7,003 nucleotides of DNA. Source: Syntrophomonadaceae bacterium (GTDB taxonomy: Bacteria > Bacillota_D > Dethiobacteria > DTU022). The translations under genes and the position numbers were made by a program. The stretch lies in assembly GCA_003562605.1 (NCBI GenBank), contig PWUG01000400.1, positions 1-7,003 on the forward strand. The letters run 5' to 3'. This document shows, piece by piece, positions 1 to 6,421 of the stretch; position 1 is the stretch's first letter, and every line of letters starts with the position of its first letter. The notes beneath the pieces were generated by a model, which did no database searches, was not told the origin of the DNA, and saw nothing but the letters and a program-made list of their open reading frames with translations.

Positions 1-1036
1 GGAAGATTGCCGGGAATCCGAGTGAGTTGTTGACCTGGTTTGGAAAATCTGAACGGCCGGTTGAAACTATCTTCGCTCCGGCTTCCTGGGCTTCCCAGGG
101 CCAGATTTCCGGAATCGGGTTAGCACAGGCAAAAACAATCGCATCTTCTGCCATGCTCTCCACCCATTCTTTTTTTATCGTGTCCGGGCCCGGCTTCGAT
201 AAGCCAATCATCACATCGGCGCCCTTGCAGGCTTCTGCTACACCGCCGACTACTCCTCCAAGGTTGGTCTTCTGGGCCAGGTCCCACTTAGCCGGGTGCT
301 CTTCTTTGAGTTCAGTGCGTCCCTTGTGCAGGGTGCCTTTGCTGTCGACTACGATAATTTTTTGTGGATCCACACCTGCCGAAATCAGCAATCTGCTGGT
401 ACAAATGTTGGCGGCTCCGGCCCCTACCAGCACAATTTTCGCTTCATCCATTTTTTTACCGACAATCTTTAAGGCATTGATCAGTCCGGCCAGGGTAACC
501 ATCGCAGTGCCCTGTTGATCATCGTGCCATACCGGAATGTGGCATTCTTCCTTAAGCCGATCGAGAATGTAGAAACACTTCGGACTGGAGATATCCTCCA
601 GGTTAATCCCGCCGAAACAGGGCTGCAGCATCTTGACAAAGTTAATCAGTTCATCGGCATCTTTTGTATCGACACAAATCGGGAAAGCATCGACACCGCC
701 CAGGTATTTAAAAAGCAGCGCTTTCCCCTCCATGACAGGCATGCTCGCTTCGGGGCCGATATCGCCGAGGCCCAGAACCCGGGTGCCGTCCGAAACAACT
801 GCCAAAAAGTTGGCTTTATTGGTATATTCGTATACCAATTCTTTCTTATCGGCAATCGCCTTACAGGGCTCTGCAACGCCCGGAGTATACCAGATCGCAA
901 AATCTCCGATTCCCCGTACACAACATTTTAATGTGGTTTCCATTTTGCCCTTATAAAAGGGGTGTAAACGCATTGCATCCTGAGCCGGCTTTTTCGCCTT
1001 GGCCAGTAATTCATCTTTGTTCATGGTCATTCTCAT
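1..1036 (-). CDS. NAD(P)-dependent malic enzyme, partial (C-terminus cut by window edge)
   Basis: This is a cytosolic malic enzyme that oxidatively decarboxylates malate to pyruvate and CO2 while reducing NAD(P)+. I read it by translating the complement, because the frame stays open to the left edge. Numbering from the ATG at 1024, the malic domain has YTPGVAEPC at 46-54 (Tyr46 is the likely catalytic acid), VSDGTRVLGLGDIGPEA at 77-93, the probable catalytic Lys101 in EGKALLFK, metal ligands Glu143-Asp144 in INLEDI, and a further Asp in WHDDQQGTA (166-174). The NAD-binding domain has GAGAA at 201-205, CANPIPE at 300-306 and STGRSDFPNQVNN at 321-333. About 341 codons are visible; prokaryotic family members usually have roughly 390-440 residues, so a C-terminal piece is missing. 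Three in-frame ATGs (1036, 1030, 1024) compete. AGGA and AGGG upstream are modest ribosome sites, and by recall of homologues the MNKDELL start at 1024 is also plausible. The Asp-Ser after the second Rossmann strand does not settle NAD versus NADP. It lies 125 bases downstream of fumarase beta and is probably co-transcribed with it. Confidence 0.95.
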   Translation of the reverse strand, partial: MRMTMNKDELLAKAKKPAQDAMRLHPFYKGKMETTLKCCVRGIGDFAIWYTPGVAEPCKAIADKKELVYEYTNKANFLAVVSDGTRVLGLGDIGPEASMPVMEGKALLFKYLGGVDAFPICVDTKDADELINFVKMLQPCFGGINLEDISSPKCFYILDRLKEECHIPVWHDDQQGTAMVTLAGLINALKIVGKKMDEAKIVLVGAGAANICTSRLLISAGVDPQKIIVVDSKGTLHKGRTELKEEHPAKWDLAQKTNLGGVVGGVAEACKGADVMIGLSKPGPDTIKKEWVESMAEDAIVFACANPIPEIWPWEAQEAGAKIVSTGRSDFPNQVNNSLGFPAIF

Positions 1037-1161
1037 ATCCCTGCTTTCCTATTAAATTATTAAACTTACAAATCATCCAGCCTTCACAAATCCTCTTAAC
1101 TTCACCTGCAAATGAAGCCTAAGTATGGGAAAACGGCTCCCGCCTTCTGACCTTTGACTTG

Positions 1162-1713
1162 CTACCTTGCATACTCCTTGGCGCCTTCTGCATATAGATC
1201 GTTTCCATAAGCATCGTTTATAACCGTAGCCGGAAAATCTTCTACTTCCAGGCGGTGAATCGCTTCAGCGCCCAGTTCCGGATAGGCTACAACTTCACTT
1301 TTTTTAATTTTCTTCGATAATAGCGCCCCGGCACCGCCTACGGCAGCCAGGTAAAGCCCTTTATGCTTCTGCAGGGCATCCTTAACAACCTGGCTGCGTA
1401 AGCCTTTACCGATACAGGCTTTCATACCTTGCTCCAGCATACGCGGTGTATAAGCATCCATCCGCCCGCTGGTCGTCGGGCCGGCTGACCCGATAGCCTG
1501 GCCCGGCTTGGCCGGTGTTGGCCCTACATAATAAATAAATTGTCCTTTCAAATCGATCGGTAACGGCTCACCTTTATCCATCAGTTCAACCAGTTTCTTA
1601 TGAGCTGCATCACGGGCAGTATAAATAACCCCGTTAATCAGGACATTGTCTCCGGCTTTCAATGACATAACAACTTCATCTGTCAATGGGGCATGAATTT
1701 TTTTCGGTTCCAT
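1162..1713 (-). CDS. fumB: Class I fumarate hydratase (Fe-S), beta subunit
   Basis: This is the small subunit of two-subunit class I fumarase, which reversibly hydrates fumarate to malate. It corresponds to the C-terminal domain of single-chain class I fumarases and to the TtdB family. At 183 residues it has the usual length. Family motifs are TARDAAHKK (32-40), YYVGPTP (61-67), the substrate-binding loop IGSAGPTTSGRMD (74-86) and AAVGGAGALLSKKIK (123-137). The C-terminus holds ELGAEAIHRLEVEDFP followed by a short tail ending in TAG. The ATG at 1713 is supported by a strong AAAGGAGG site about 10 bases upstream. The gene starts 30 bases after the alpha subunit stops, as expected for an obligate partner. 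The closely related L(+)-tartrate dehydratase shares this fold and cannot be excluded from sequence alone. The malic enzyme immediately downstream makes fumarate/malate by far the likelier substrate pair. Confidence 0.95.
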   Translation of the reverse strand: MEPKKIHAPLTDEVVMSLKAGDNVLINGVIYTARDAAHKKLVELMDKGEPLPIDLKGQFIYYVGPTPAKPGQAIGSAGPTTSGRMDAYTPRMLEQGMKACIGKGLRSQVVKDALQKHKGLYLAAVGGAGALLSKKIKKSEVVAYPELGAEAIHRLEVEDFPATVINDAYGNDLYAEGAKEYAR

Positions 1714-1743
1714 AACAGCCTGCCTCCTTTCTATCGTAAACAG

Positions 1744-2595
1744 TTAGATAATCCGTTCCAGGTGCCTGCAGGCATGGCAGTTAATATTAACCGCCGCAGC
1801 CATACTGGCAATATGGGATGGGAAGGTTTCGATGTGAACTGCGAGGGCGAAAGTCCTTCCGCCAAAGCCCTGGGGCCCGACTCCGAGATCATTGATTTTT
1901 TTCAGGATAGTTTTTTCCAGTTCCGCAAATTTGCTGTCGGGGTTGGGCTCCCCAACTGAACGGAATAAAGCCTTCTTCGCCTGCACCGCGACCTTGTCAA
2001 ATGTTCCACCTATACCTACTCCTACTACAATAGGCGGGCAGGGGTTCGGTCCTGCTGCTTTAACATGATTAACTACAAAGTCGATTACACCGGCCTCGCC
2101 GTCTGATGGCTTCAGCATTTTAACCGCACTCATATTCTCGCTTCCGCCACCCTTCGGGGCAAATGAAATTTTTACTTTTTCACCGGGTACAATATCGGTA
2201 TAGATTACTGCAGGGGTATTATCCTTGGTGTTTACCCGTTCGTACAGCGGATCAGTAACAACCGACTTGCGCAGGTATCCCTCTTCATAACCCCGTTTAA
2301 CACCGGCATTAATGGCTTCTTCAAGTGTTCCACCGGTTAAATGAACTTCCTGGCCCCATTCAACAAAAAAAACAGCAAATCCTGTATCCTGGCAGATGGG
2401 GATTTGCTCATCCCGGGCAATTTCCACATTCTCAATCAGCTGTTTAAGTACCTCTTTACCCGTTGGCGATTCTTCCTTTTCCAGGGAATCTTTTAAAGCA
2501 GTAAATACATCATCCCCCAGATAGATGTTTGCATCCTGGCACATCTCAGCCACGTGGTCGGAAATAATTGACGCGGCAAGTTCCCGCAAAACCAT
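1744..2595 (-). CDS. fumA: Class I fumarate hydratase (Fe-S), alpha subunit
   Basis: This is the catalytic Fe-S subunit of class I fumarase (TtdA/FumA N-terminal domain family), which carries an oxygen-labile [4Fe-4S] cluster whose open iron site binds substrate. Three candidate cluster cysteines are visible: Cys68 in PICQDTG, Cys186 in PNPCPP and Cys273 in INCHACRH. Other family marks are KGGGSENMS (148-156), [10 protein letters not shown] (191-200) and [19 protein letters not shown] (243-261). At 283 residues it is normal for a separate alpha subunit. The start is uncertain. The ATG at 2595 lies only 3 bases after GGAGG, while an in-frame TTG two codons on (2589) has 9-base spacing and would give an MREL N-terminus like the MREI starts I recall from homologues. 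It is the first gene of the fumarase-malic enzyme block. The 237-base gap upstream holds a candidate promoter with AT-rich repeats and a long leader. Tartrate dehydratase is the main alternative identity. Confidence 0.95.
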   Translation of the reverse strand: MVLRELAASIISDHVAEMCQDANIYLGDDVFTALKDSLEKEESPTGKEVLKQLIENVEIARDEQIPICQDTGFAVFFVEWGQEVHLTGGTLEEAINAGVKRGYEEGYLRKSVVTDPLYERVNTKDNTPAVIYTDIVPGEKVKISFAPKGGGSENMSAVKMLKPSDGEAGVIDFVVNHVKAAGPNPCPPIVVGVGIGGTFDKVAVQAKKALFRSVGEPNPDSKFAELEKTILKKINDLGVGPQGFGGRTFALAVHIETFPSHIASMAAAVNINCHACRHLERII

Positions 2596-2598
2596 ACA

Positions 2599-2603
2599 CC
2601 TCC
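2599..2603 (-). promoter_or_regulatory. Shine-Dalgarno GGAGG that bears on the fumarase alpha start
   Basis: On the minus strand the sequence reads GGGAGGTGT directly before the ATG at 2595, leaving only 3 bases between GGAGG and ATG. The in-frame TTG at 2589 sits 9 bases from the same GGAGG, a more usual distance. The site therefore makes TTG a serious alternative start, shortening the protein by two residues. Confidence 0.6.
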
Positions 2604-2625
2604 CTGATAATCTTAAGTATTGAGC

Positions 2626-2634
2626 TTAATGCAT
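2626..2634 (-). other. Two-codon minimal ORF (ATG CAT TAA) in the fumarase leader
   Basis: The predicted leader of the fumarase gene contains ATG-CAT-TAA, preceded by AGGAG at 2640-2644 with a 5-base spacer, which is a good initiation context. It is in the same frame as the fumarase gene and ends about 30 bases before it. Minimal ORFs of this type can hold or reload ribosomes near a downstream start, but AGGAG-ATG combinations also arise by chance in such sequence. No functional claim is made. Confidence 0.3.
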
Positions 2635-2680
2635 ACTCACTCCTATTTATTTTTCTGCTTCGGGTTTCAAAATCCTGCCA

Positions 2681-2725
2681 CCTATTATAAAATTTATTAT
2701 AATTCTAAAATTTATTATAATTAGG
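2681..2725. repeat. AT-rich array: two 17-bp direct repeats inside imperfect inverted arms
   Basis: The unit TAAAATTTATTATAATT occurs exactly at 2688-2704 and again at 2706-2722, an 18-base period with a single C between copies. The outer ends, CCTATTATAA at 2681-2690 and TTATAATTAGG at 2715-2725, are inverted relative to each other apart from one extra base. ATTATA (TATAAT on the minus strand) therefore occurs three times, at 2684-2689, 2696-2701 and 2714-2719. The array sits between the two gene blocks, upstream of the fumarase operon, where an operator or a tandem -10 region would be expected. The repeats are plain in the sequence; a regulatory role is inferred. Confidence 0.75.
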
Positions 2726-2742
2726 TAAAACAGACCTGACGA
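2714..2742 (-). promoter_or_regulatory. Candidate sigma-A promoter for the fumarase-malic enzyme operon
   Basis: On the minus strand, TCGTCA (2737-2742, four of six matches to TTGACA) is followed after exactly 17 bases by a perfect TATAAT (2714-2719). Transcription would begin near 2707, inside the direct-repeat array, giving a leader of about 110 bases before the fumarase start. Two further TATAAT copies downstream lack a good -35 partner. In such AT-rich DNA a perfect -10 is weak evidence by itself, so the call rests on the combined spacing, the -35 match and the position. Confidence 0.4.
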
Positions 2743-2832
2743 ATAGCATATATTAACTCTTTATTTAACCATATCTTACCTACCTTACAACATTCGTGAC
2801 GCTTTCGGCAGAACGGTAATATATATCACTAA

Positions 2833-3735
2833 TTAATCACATTTTTCCGAAGCGCCAACCCTTTCCATAAGGCAATCCCAATCGTGATCTACTTCCTCCT
2901 GCAAAGCCTGCACCCTTAGCTCATCCATCTGATTGAAGCGGCGCTGGCGGCTGAGATACTCTGCAAGCGGAGTTCTTGTGCGTTCCGGCATCCAGGTCAT
3001 CTCCCAGGAAACACCGTTTCTTATTTCATATAAGGGGAAGAAACCGGTATTAACTGCCAGTCTTGAGAGTTGTATAGTGTCGGAAGATTCCGTACCCCAA
3101 CCCGGGGGACAGGGTGATAAAATATGAAGAAAGCGAAAACCACTGATTCCTTTCGCTTTCTTTAGCTTAGTTTCCATATCTTCCGGGTAAGCAACTGTCG
3201 CCGTAGCAGCATAAGGTATTCCGTGCGCCGCCATAATCTGCATAATATCTTTTTTCTGTCCTGCTTTAAAAAGCGGATAAGGGGCCGTGGCAGTTCTTGC
3301 TCCAAATGGCGTAGCCGAACTGGTCTGCATACCGGTATTCATGTAAGCTTCATTATCATAGCAGATAAAAATATAGTCTTCATTGCGCTGGGCCGCTCCT
3401 GACAAAGCCTGAAGGCCAATATCAAAGGTCCCACCGTCCCCCGCCAGCACAACTACCGTTGTATCATGCTTACCTTTAGCGTTGAGACCGCGCTTAACTC
3501 CGCTGCCAACTGAACCGGCACTGGGAAAGGGGCAGTGCAGGATCGGGCATTTAAGGGCGGTAAGAGGCGGCATCCCGGATATAATACTCCAGCAGGATGC
3601 TGTCAGCACCAGGACCAGGTTTGGGCCCAGGGCCCGGGTCAGGTAGCGGACCGCAAGTGCGGCTCCGCATCCGGGACAGGCATTGTGGCCGGAATACAGC
3701 ATTTCTGATTCACGGTTCAGCTCTTCAATTTTCAT
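2833..3735 (-). CDS. porB: Pyruvate/2-oxoacid:ferredoxin oxidoreductase, beta subunit (TPP-binding)
   Basis: This subunit binds thiamine diphosphate and the proximal [4Fe-4S] cluster in the complex that converts pyruvate, CoA and oxidised ferredoxin to acetyl-CoA, CO2 and reduced ferredoxin. Likely cluster ligands are Cys20 and Cys23 in CPGCG, Cys48 in ASCWS and Cys209 in SPCPPGW. The TPP/Mg motif is AGDGGTFDIG (98-107) with DNEAYMNTGMQTSSATPFGA (127-146). This is the pattern of pyruvate and 2-ketoisovalerate enzymes rather than 2-oxoglutarate enzymes. At 300 residues it is of normal length. The ATG overlaps the alpha stop codon in an ATGA arrangement (3732-3735), indicating translational coupling. 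A G-rich run (GGGGGG) about 10 bases upstream may serve as the ribosome site. It is the last gene of its block. Pyruvate is the favoured substrate because the malic enzyme is nearby, but a branched-chain 2-oxoacid is not ruled out. Confidence 0.95.
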   Translation of the reverse strand: MKIEELNRESEMLYSGHNACPGCGAALAVRYLTRALGPNLVLVLTASCWSIISGMPPLTALKCPILHCPFPSAGSVGSGVKRGLNAKGKHDTTVVVLAGDGGTFDIGLQALSGAAQRNEDYIFICYDNEAYMNTGMQTSSATPFGARTATAPYPLFKAGQKKDIMQIMAAHGIPYAATATVAYPEDMETKLKKAKGISGFRFLHILSPCPPGWGTESSDTIQLSRLAVNTGFFPLYEIRNGVSWEMTWMPERTRTPLAEYLSRQRRFNQMDELRVQALQEEVDHDWDCLMERVGASEKCD

Positions 3736-4874
3736 AGCAAATCAACCCCCCACTTTTCCTCAACACGATTTTCCACAGGTCCTGAATCGAGCATATTTTC
3801 CAGCATTTGAAGAGTAAGATCGACACCTCCGGCTAAAACCATGTCCTGTACTGCCGGTGGCTTTTCCATTCCATATAAAGCAGCCCGCAATTCCTGGGCA
3901 AATATTCCACCCATTCCAGTGGAACAGTTGCGATCTACAACAACAACTTTCTCCACATCGTGAGCCTCGATTATACTGCAAAGCTGATCAGCCGGGAACG
4001 GGCGGAACATCCGCAGTTGGATCAACCCTACGTTATTTAATTGTGGCAGTGACCATCTGACTGTTTCAGAAGTACTGCCGGCAGCCATTATCACAGTTTT
4101 AGCCCCGGGTGGGATTACACAGTCTATCACCTTATAACTGCGTCCAAATATTTCTTCATAGCGCTTATTGATATCTTCGAAAACAGCGGGCGCCCGCAGC
4201 ATTGTTTCATGCCGGTTTTTAATTAAGAGCATCTGGTTTTCGCCCGTAGTAAGGGCATGCATGTTGCCCGGAGTACCCGGTTGGACCTGGGCCTGAAAAA
4301 TCGGCGCCCCGATAAAATTACGTACATCTTCCTTTTCCGCTACATCTACAGCTTCATAAGTATGTGAAATATAGAAACCGTCGAATACTACCATGCAGGG
4401 CAGAAGCAGCTCCTCACTCAGGGCATAAGCCTGAAGGACCGTGTCAAATACCTCCTGGGCATTTGAGCAATAAATTTGCATCCAACCAGTATCACGCTGG
4501 CTGAGACTGTCACCCTGGTCAGGATCAAGACTCCAAGGCGCACCTATCGTCCGGTTAACGTTGACCATGACAATCGGAACGCGGGCCCCGCTGCACCAGT
4601 GAATTATTTCATGCATATAAGCCAACCCGTGCGAAGCAGTGGCAGTAAAGACCCTTGCTCCTGAGGCTGAAGCTCCATAACAGCTTGCCAGGGCGGCATA
4701 TTCTGATTCCACACTGACAAACTCACCGCCCAGTTCCCCTTTGGCGTCAAAATTAGCCAGGGTTTCAACAATTGCCGTCTGGGGAGTAATCGGGTAAGCA
4801 GCCACAAAGTCAACACCTACACGCTGAACGGCTATGGCTGCAGCCTGACTTCCGCTGATTAACTCAAACGACAT
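3732..4874 (-). CDS. porA: Pyruvate/2-oxoacid:ferredoxin oxidoreductase, alpha subunit
   Basis: The alpha subunit supplies the pyrimidine-binding (PYR) half of the thiamine site and part of the substrate pocket. Motifs are AAYPITPQT at 25-33 (the Thr of YPIT is the conserved catalytic-site residue), FVSVESEYAA (52-61), FTATASHGLAYMHE (76-89) and RDTGWMQIY (127-135) followed by QEVFD, then DGFYISHT (165-172), the typical PorA series. The C-terminal domain contains QLRMFRPFP (286-294) and VVDRNCSTGMGG (312-323). The frame stays open upstream to an ATG at 4946, but I chose the ATG at 4874. It has a near-ideal AAGGAGG site 9 bases upstream, begins MSFELISGSQAAA as expected for the family, and lies 2 bases after the upstream stop. 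The longer start would overlap the ferredoxin domain's coding sequence by about 70 bases. The protein is 380 residues, close to the usual PorA length, and overlaps porB by 4 bases. Confidence 0.95.
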   Translation of the reverse strand: MSFELISGSQAAAIAVQRVGVDFVAAYPITPQTAIVETLANFDAKGELGGEFVSVESEYAALASCYGASASGARVFTATASHGLAYMHEIIHWCSGARVPIVMVNVNRTIGAPWSLDPDQGDSLSQRDTGWMQIYCSNAQEVFDTVLQAYALSEELLLPCMVVFDGFYISHTYEAVDVAEKEDVRNFIGAPIFQAQVQPGTPGNMHALTTGENQMLLIKNRHETMLRAPAVFEDINKRYEEIFGRSYKVIDCVIPPGAKTVIMAAGSTSETVRWSLPQLNNVGLIQLRMFRPFPADQLCSIIEAHDVEKVVVVDRNCSTGMGGIFAQELRAALYGMEKPPAVQDMVLAGGVDLTLQMLENMLDSGPVENRVEEKWGVDLL

Positions 4875-4876
4875 AA

Positions 4877-6421
4877 TTACCTGCCTCCTTCCATTAGCAT
4901 GGCCTGGGCAGGGCATTCCTGAACGCAAATACCGCACCCTTTGCAATAGTCCATGTTAATCTGATAGCGGTTGCCCACTATTTCAACAGCCATATCCGGG
5001 CAGAAAATATAGCAGATTCCGCAGGAATTACAGGTTCCACACCCCAGGCAGCGGCCGGCTTCTTCATTCGGTTCTGCCTGTTTCTGCTGCAAACTAAGAT
5101 TGATCTTCGCCTGCAGATTTAACTCCTCAAAAGCAACCGGTTCCTCCACGGGCAGCATCAATTCAGGCTCAGGAAGGCTGCTACTACGGGCAATAATTGT
5201 CATAGCGGCAATTCGTCCCGCCCTGATTGCCTCAGGTACAGTTGCCGGGCCGCTTACCAGATCACCACCGGCAAAAATTATAGCCTCTTTTTCCAATTTT
5301 CCGAATACCGAAAGATCAATTTCCTGGCCAAGAGCCATAATAACAGTTCCGCAGTTTTCTTTGAAAGAACGGCTCTGATCGACAGTTAATCCTTCGCGGT
5401 TGGTTTTGCAGTGGTCAAATATTACCGTTTTCATATAACCATTGCCTTTTTCTATTTCCCTCGGCAGGGCATTAAATACGAGCTCGACCCCTTCATGTTC
5501 CGCTGCTTCAACTTCTGTCTGGTTTGCCGGCATTTCAACCCTGCTGCGGCGGTAGATTAACTTGACATGGTTTACACCATTCATCCGCAGTGCACTGCGG
5601 GCACTGTCTACAGCGGCATTGCCTCCACCGATAACTACAACCGGGTCCTCAATAGCTGGTGGCTGTCCGCTGTTGACCAGGCTTAAAAAATCGAGAGCAT
5701 TCCAGACTCCATTGTATTCCTCACCGGGAATCCCCGCCTTACGTGGTTTCCATGCCCCGGGGGCCAGGAATACATTTCCGTATTCCTCGTACAGTTCTGA
5801 TAACTGAACATCTTTACCGATATTGCAATCGCTGATAAACTTAATTCCTTCTTCTTTCAACACGTCGATCTCTTTCTTTAATATCCTCCGCGGCAAGCGG
5901 TATTCAGGGATCCCTAAAGCAAACATGCCCCCGATCACCTTTTCACGTTCGAAGACAGTAACTTTATAGCCGGCTTCATTTAGATAGTAAGCACAGCTAA
6001 GTCCTGCCGGTCCTGAGCCTACAACAGCAGCTTTACCACTGATTCCCTTTGGCTTATCCTGTCGTTTATAATTGCTGAGCCGCCATTCGCCGATCGCCCG
6101 TTCCACTGCATCAATCTCAATAGACTGGTCAAGTTGGCCCCGATTGCAATTCTCGGTGCAGGGGTGAAAACAGACGTGGCCGGTCAGGGCTGGAAAAGGG
6201 TTATAACTGCTCATGATCTGCCAGGCCTCTTCCCATTTGCCATTTTTAACAGCCTCCAGCCAAACTGGTATTTCACCATCCAAAAGACACCCCTGGCGAC
6301 AGGGAGATAGTCTGCTGCCTTTCTCAGGAGTCAGAAAACGCCATTCCCCTGTTTTATTGGCAGAACTGGGCTCTTTTCCGCATGAGAAACAGATCTCTTC
6401 TTTAATCAGTTCAGGTAACAA
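4877..6421 (-). CDS. FAD/NAD(P)H oxidoreductase (GltD-like) fused to PorD-type 2[4Fe-4S] ferredoxin
   Basis: This is a 514-residue electron-transfer subunit occupying the PorD position of the operon. The N-terminal Fe-S domain has CFSC (11-14), CRQGC (41-45) and CFHPCTENC (84-92), resembling the front of the glutamate synthase small subunit and dihydropyrimidine dehydrogenase. FAD binding is shown by VVGSGPAG (133-140), GGMFALGIPEYRLP (164-177) and, near the end, GGDLVSGPATVPEAIRAGR (385-403). NAD(P)H binding is shown by VIGGGNAAVDSAR (263-275). A linker (about 410-455) leads to a ferredoxin tail with CLGCGTCNSCGICYIFCP (458-475) and CKGCGICVQECP (493-504), two CxxCxxCxxxCP clusters in PorD style. 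The start is TTG at 6421, backed by AAAGGAGGTG with 9-base spacing; it overlaps the gamma gene by 11 bases. Known family members pass electrons from NAD(P)H via FAD to Fe-S centres. A link between POR, ferredoxin and NAD(P) is inferred. It is unlikely to be a true glutamate synthase subunit, since no large subunit is nearby. Confidence 0.9.
   Translation of the reverse strand: MLPELIKEEICFSCGKEPSSANKTGEWRFLTPEKGSRLSPCRQGCLLDGEIPVWLEAVKNGKWEEAWQIMSSYNPFPALTGHVCFHPCTENCNRGQLDQSIEIDAVERAIGEWRLSNYKRQDKPKGISGKAAVVGSGPAGLSCAYYLNEAGYKVTVFEREKVIGGMFALGIPEYRLPRRILKKEIDVLKEEGIKFISDCNIGKDVQLSELYEEYGNVFLAPGAWKPRKAGIPGEEYNGVWNALDFLSLVNSGQPPAIEDPVVVIGGGNAAVDSARSALRMNGVNHVKLIYRRSRVEMPANQTEVEAAEHEGVELVFNALPREIEKGNGYMKTVIFDHCKTNREGLTVDQSRSFKENCGTVIMALGQEIDLSVFGKLEKEAIIFAGGDLVSGPATVPEAIRAGRIAAMTIIARSSSLPEPELMLPVEEPVAFEELNLQAKINLSLQQKQAEPNEEAGRCLGCGTCNSCGICYIFCPDMAVEIVGNRYQINMDYCKGCGICVQECPAQAMLMEGGR

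Larger units (their letters stand above)
2596..2832. other. Intergenic region between the oxidoreductase and fumarase blocks
   Basis: This 237-base gap contains no credible protein gene. From right to left it holds the 3' flank of the POR beta gene (about 90 bases with no convincing GC hairpin or T-run), the candidate promoter, the direct-repeat array and the fumarase leader with its two-codon ORF. The lack of a clear terminator means some read-through from the oxidoreductase genes into the fumarase genes is possible. Confidence 0.6.

Noticed and set aside
27..931. Long open frames on the plus strand (27-518, 515-931, 633-956) and a 91-residue minus-strand frame (646-921)
   Set aside because: They lie opposite or out of frame with the malic enzyme, whose frame carries every family motif across the same bases. 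Their translations show no recognisable domain and are explained as antisense shadows.
1099..1118. Small inverted repeat CTTCA/TGAAG between fumarase beta and the malic enzyme
   Set aside because: The stem is only 5 base pairs with an 8-base loop and no T-run follows it, so it is not a credible terminator or attenuator.
931..1122. 63-residue plus-strand frame across the malic enzyme start
   Set aside because: It has no convincing ribosome site, overlaps the start of a certain gene on the other strand, and its composition does not look like a protein family.
1716..1732. Identical AAGGAGGCAGG stretch ahead of both fumB and porA, considered as a shared control element
   Set aside because: Most of it is the consensus ribosome-binding site, so the extra shared bases are not significant.
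2744..2776. AT-rich partial inverted repeat (TTAA/ATAT arms) downstream of porB, considered as a terminator
   Set aside because: The arms pair only with internal mismatches, lack G:C pairs and have no following U-tract.
4875..4946. Upstream extension of the porA frame to an ATG at 4946
   Set aside because: It would overlap the ferredoxin coding region by about 70 bases, lacks family similarity in the added residues, and ignores the strong AAGGAGG site serving the ATG at 4874.
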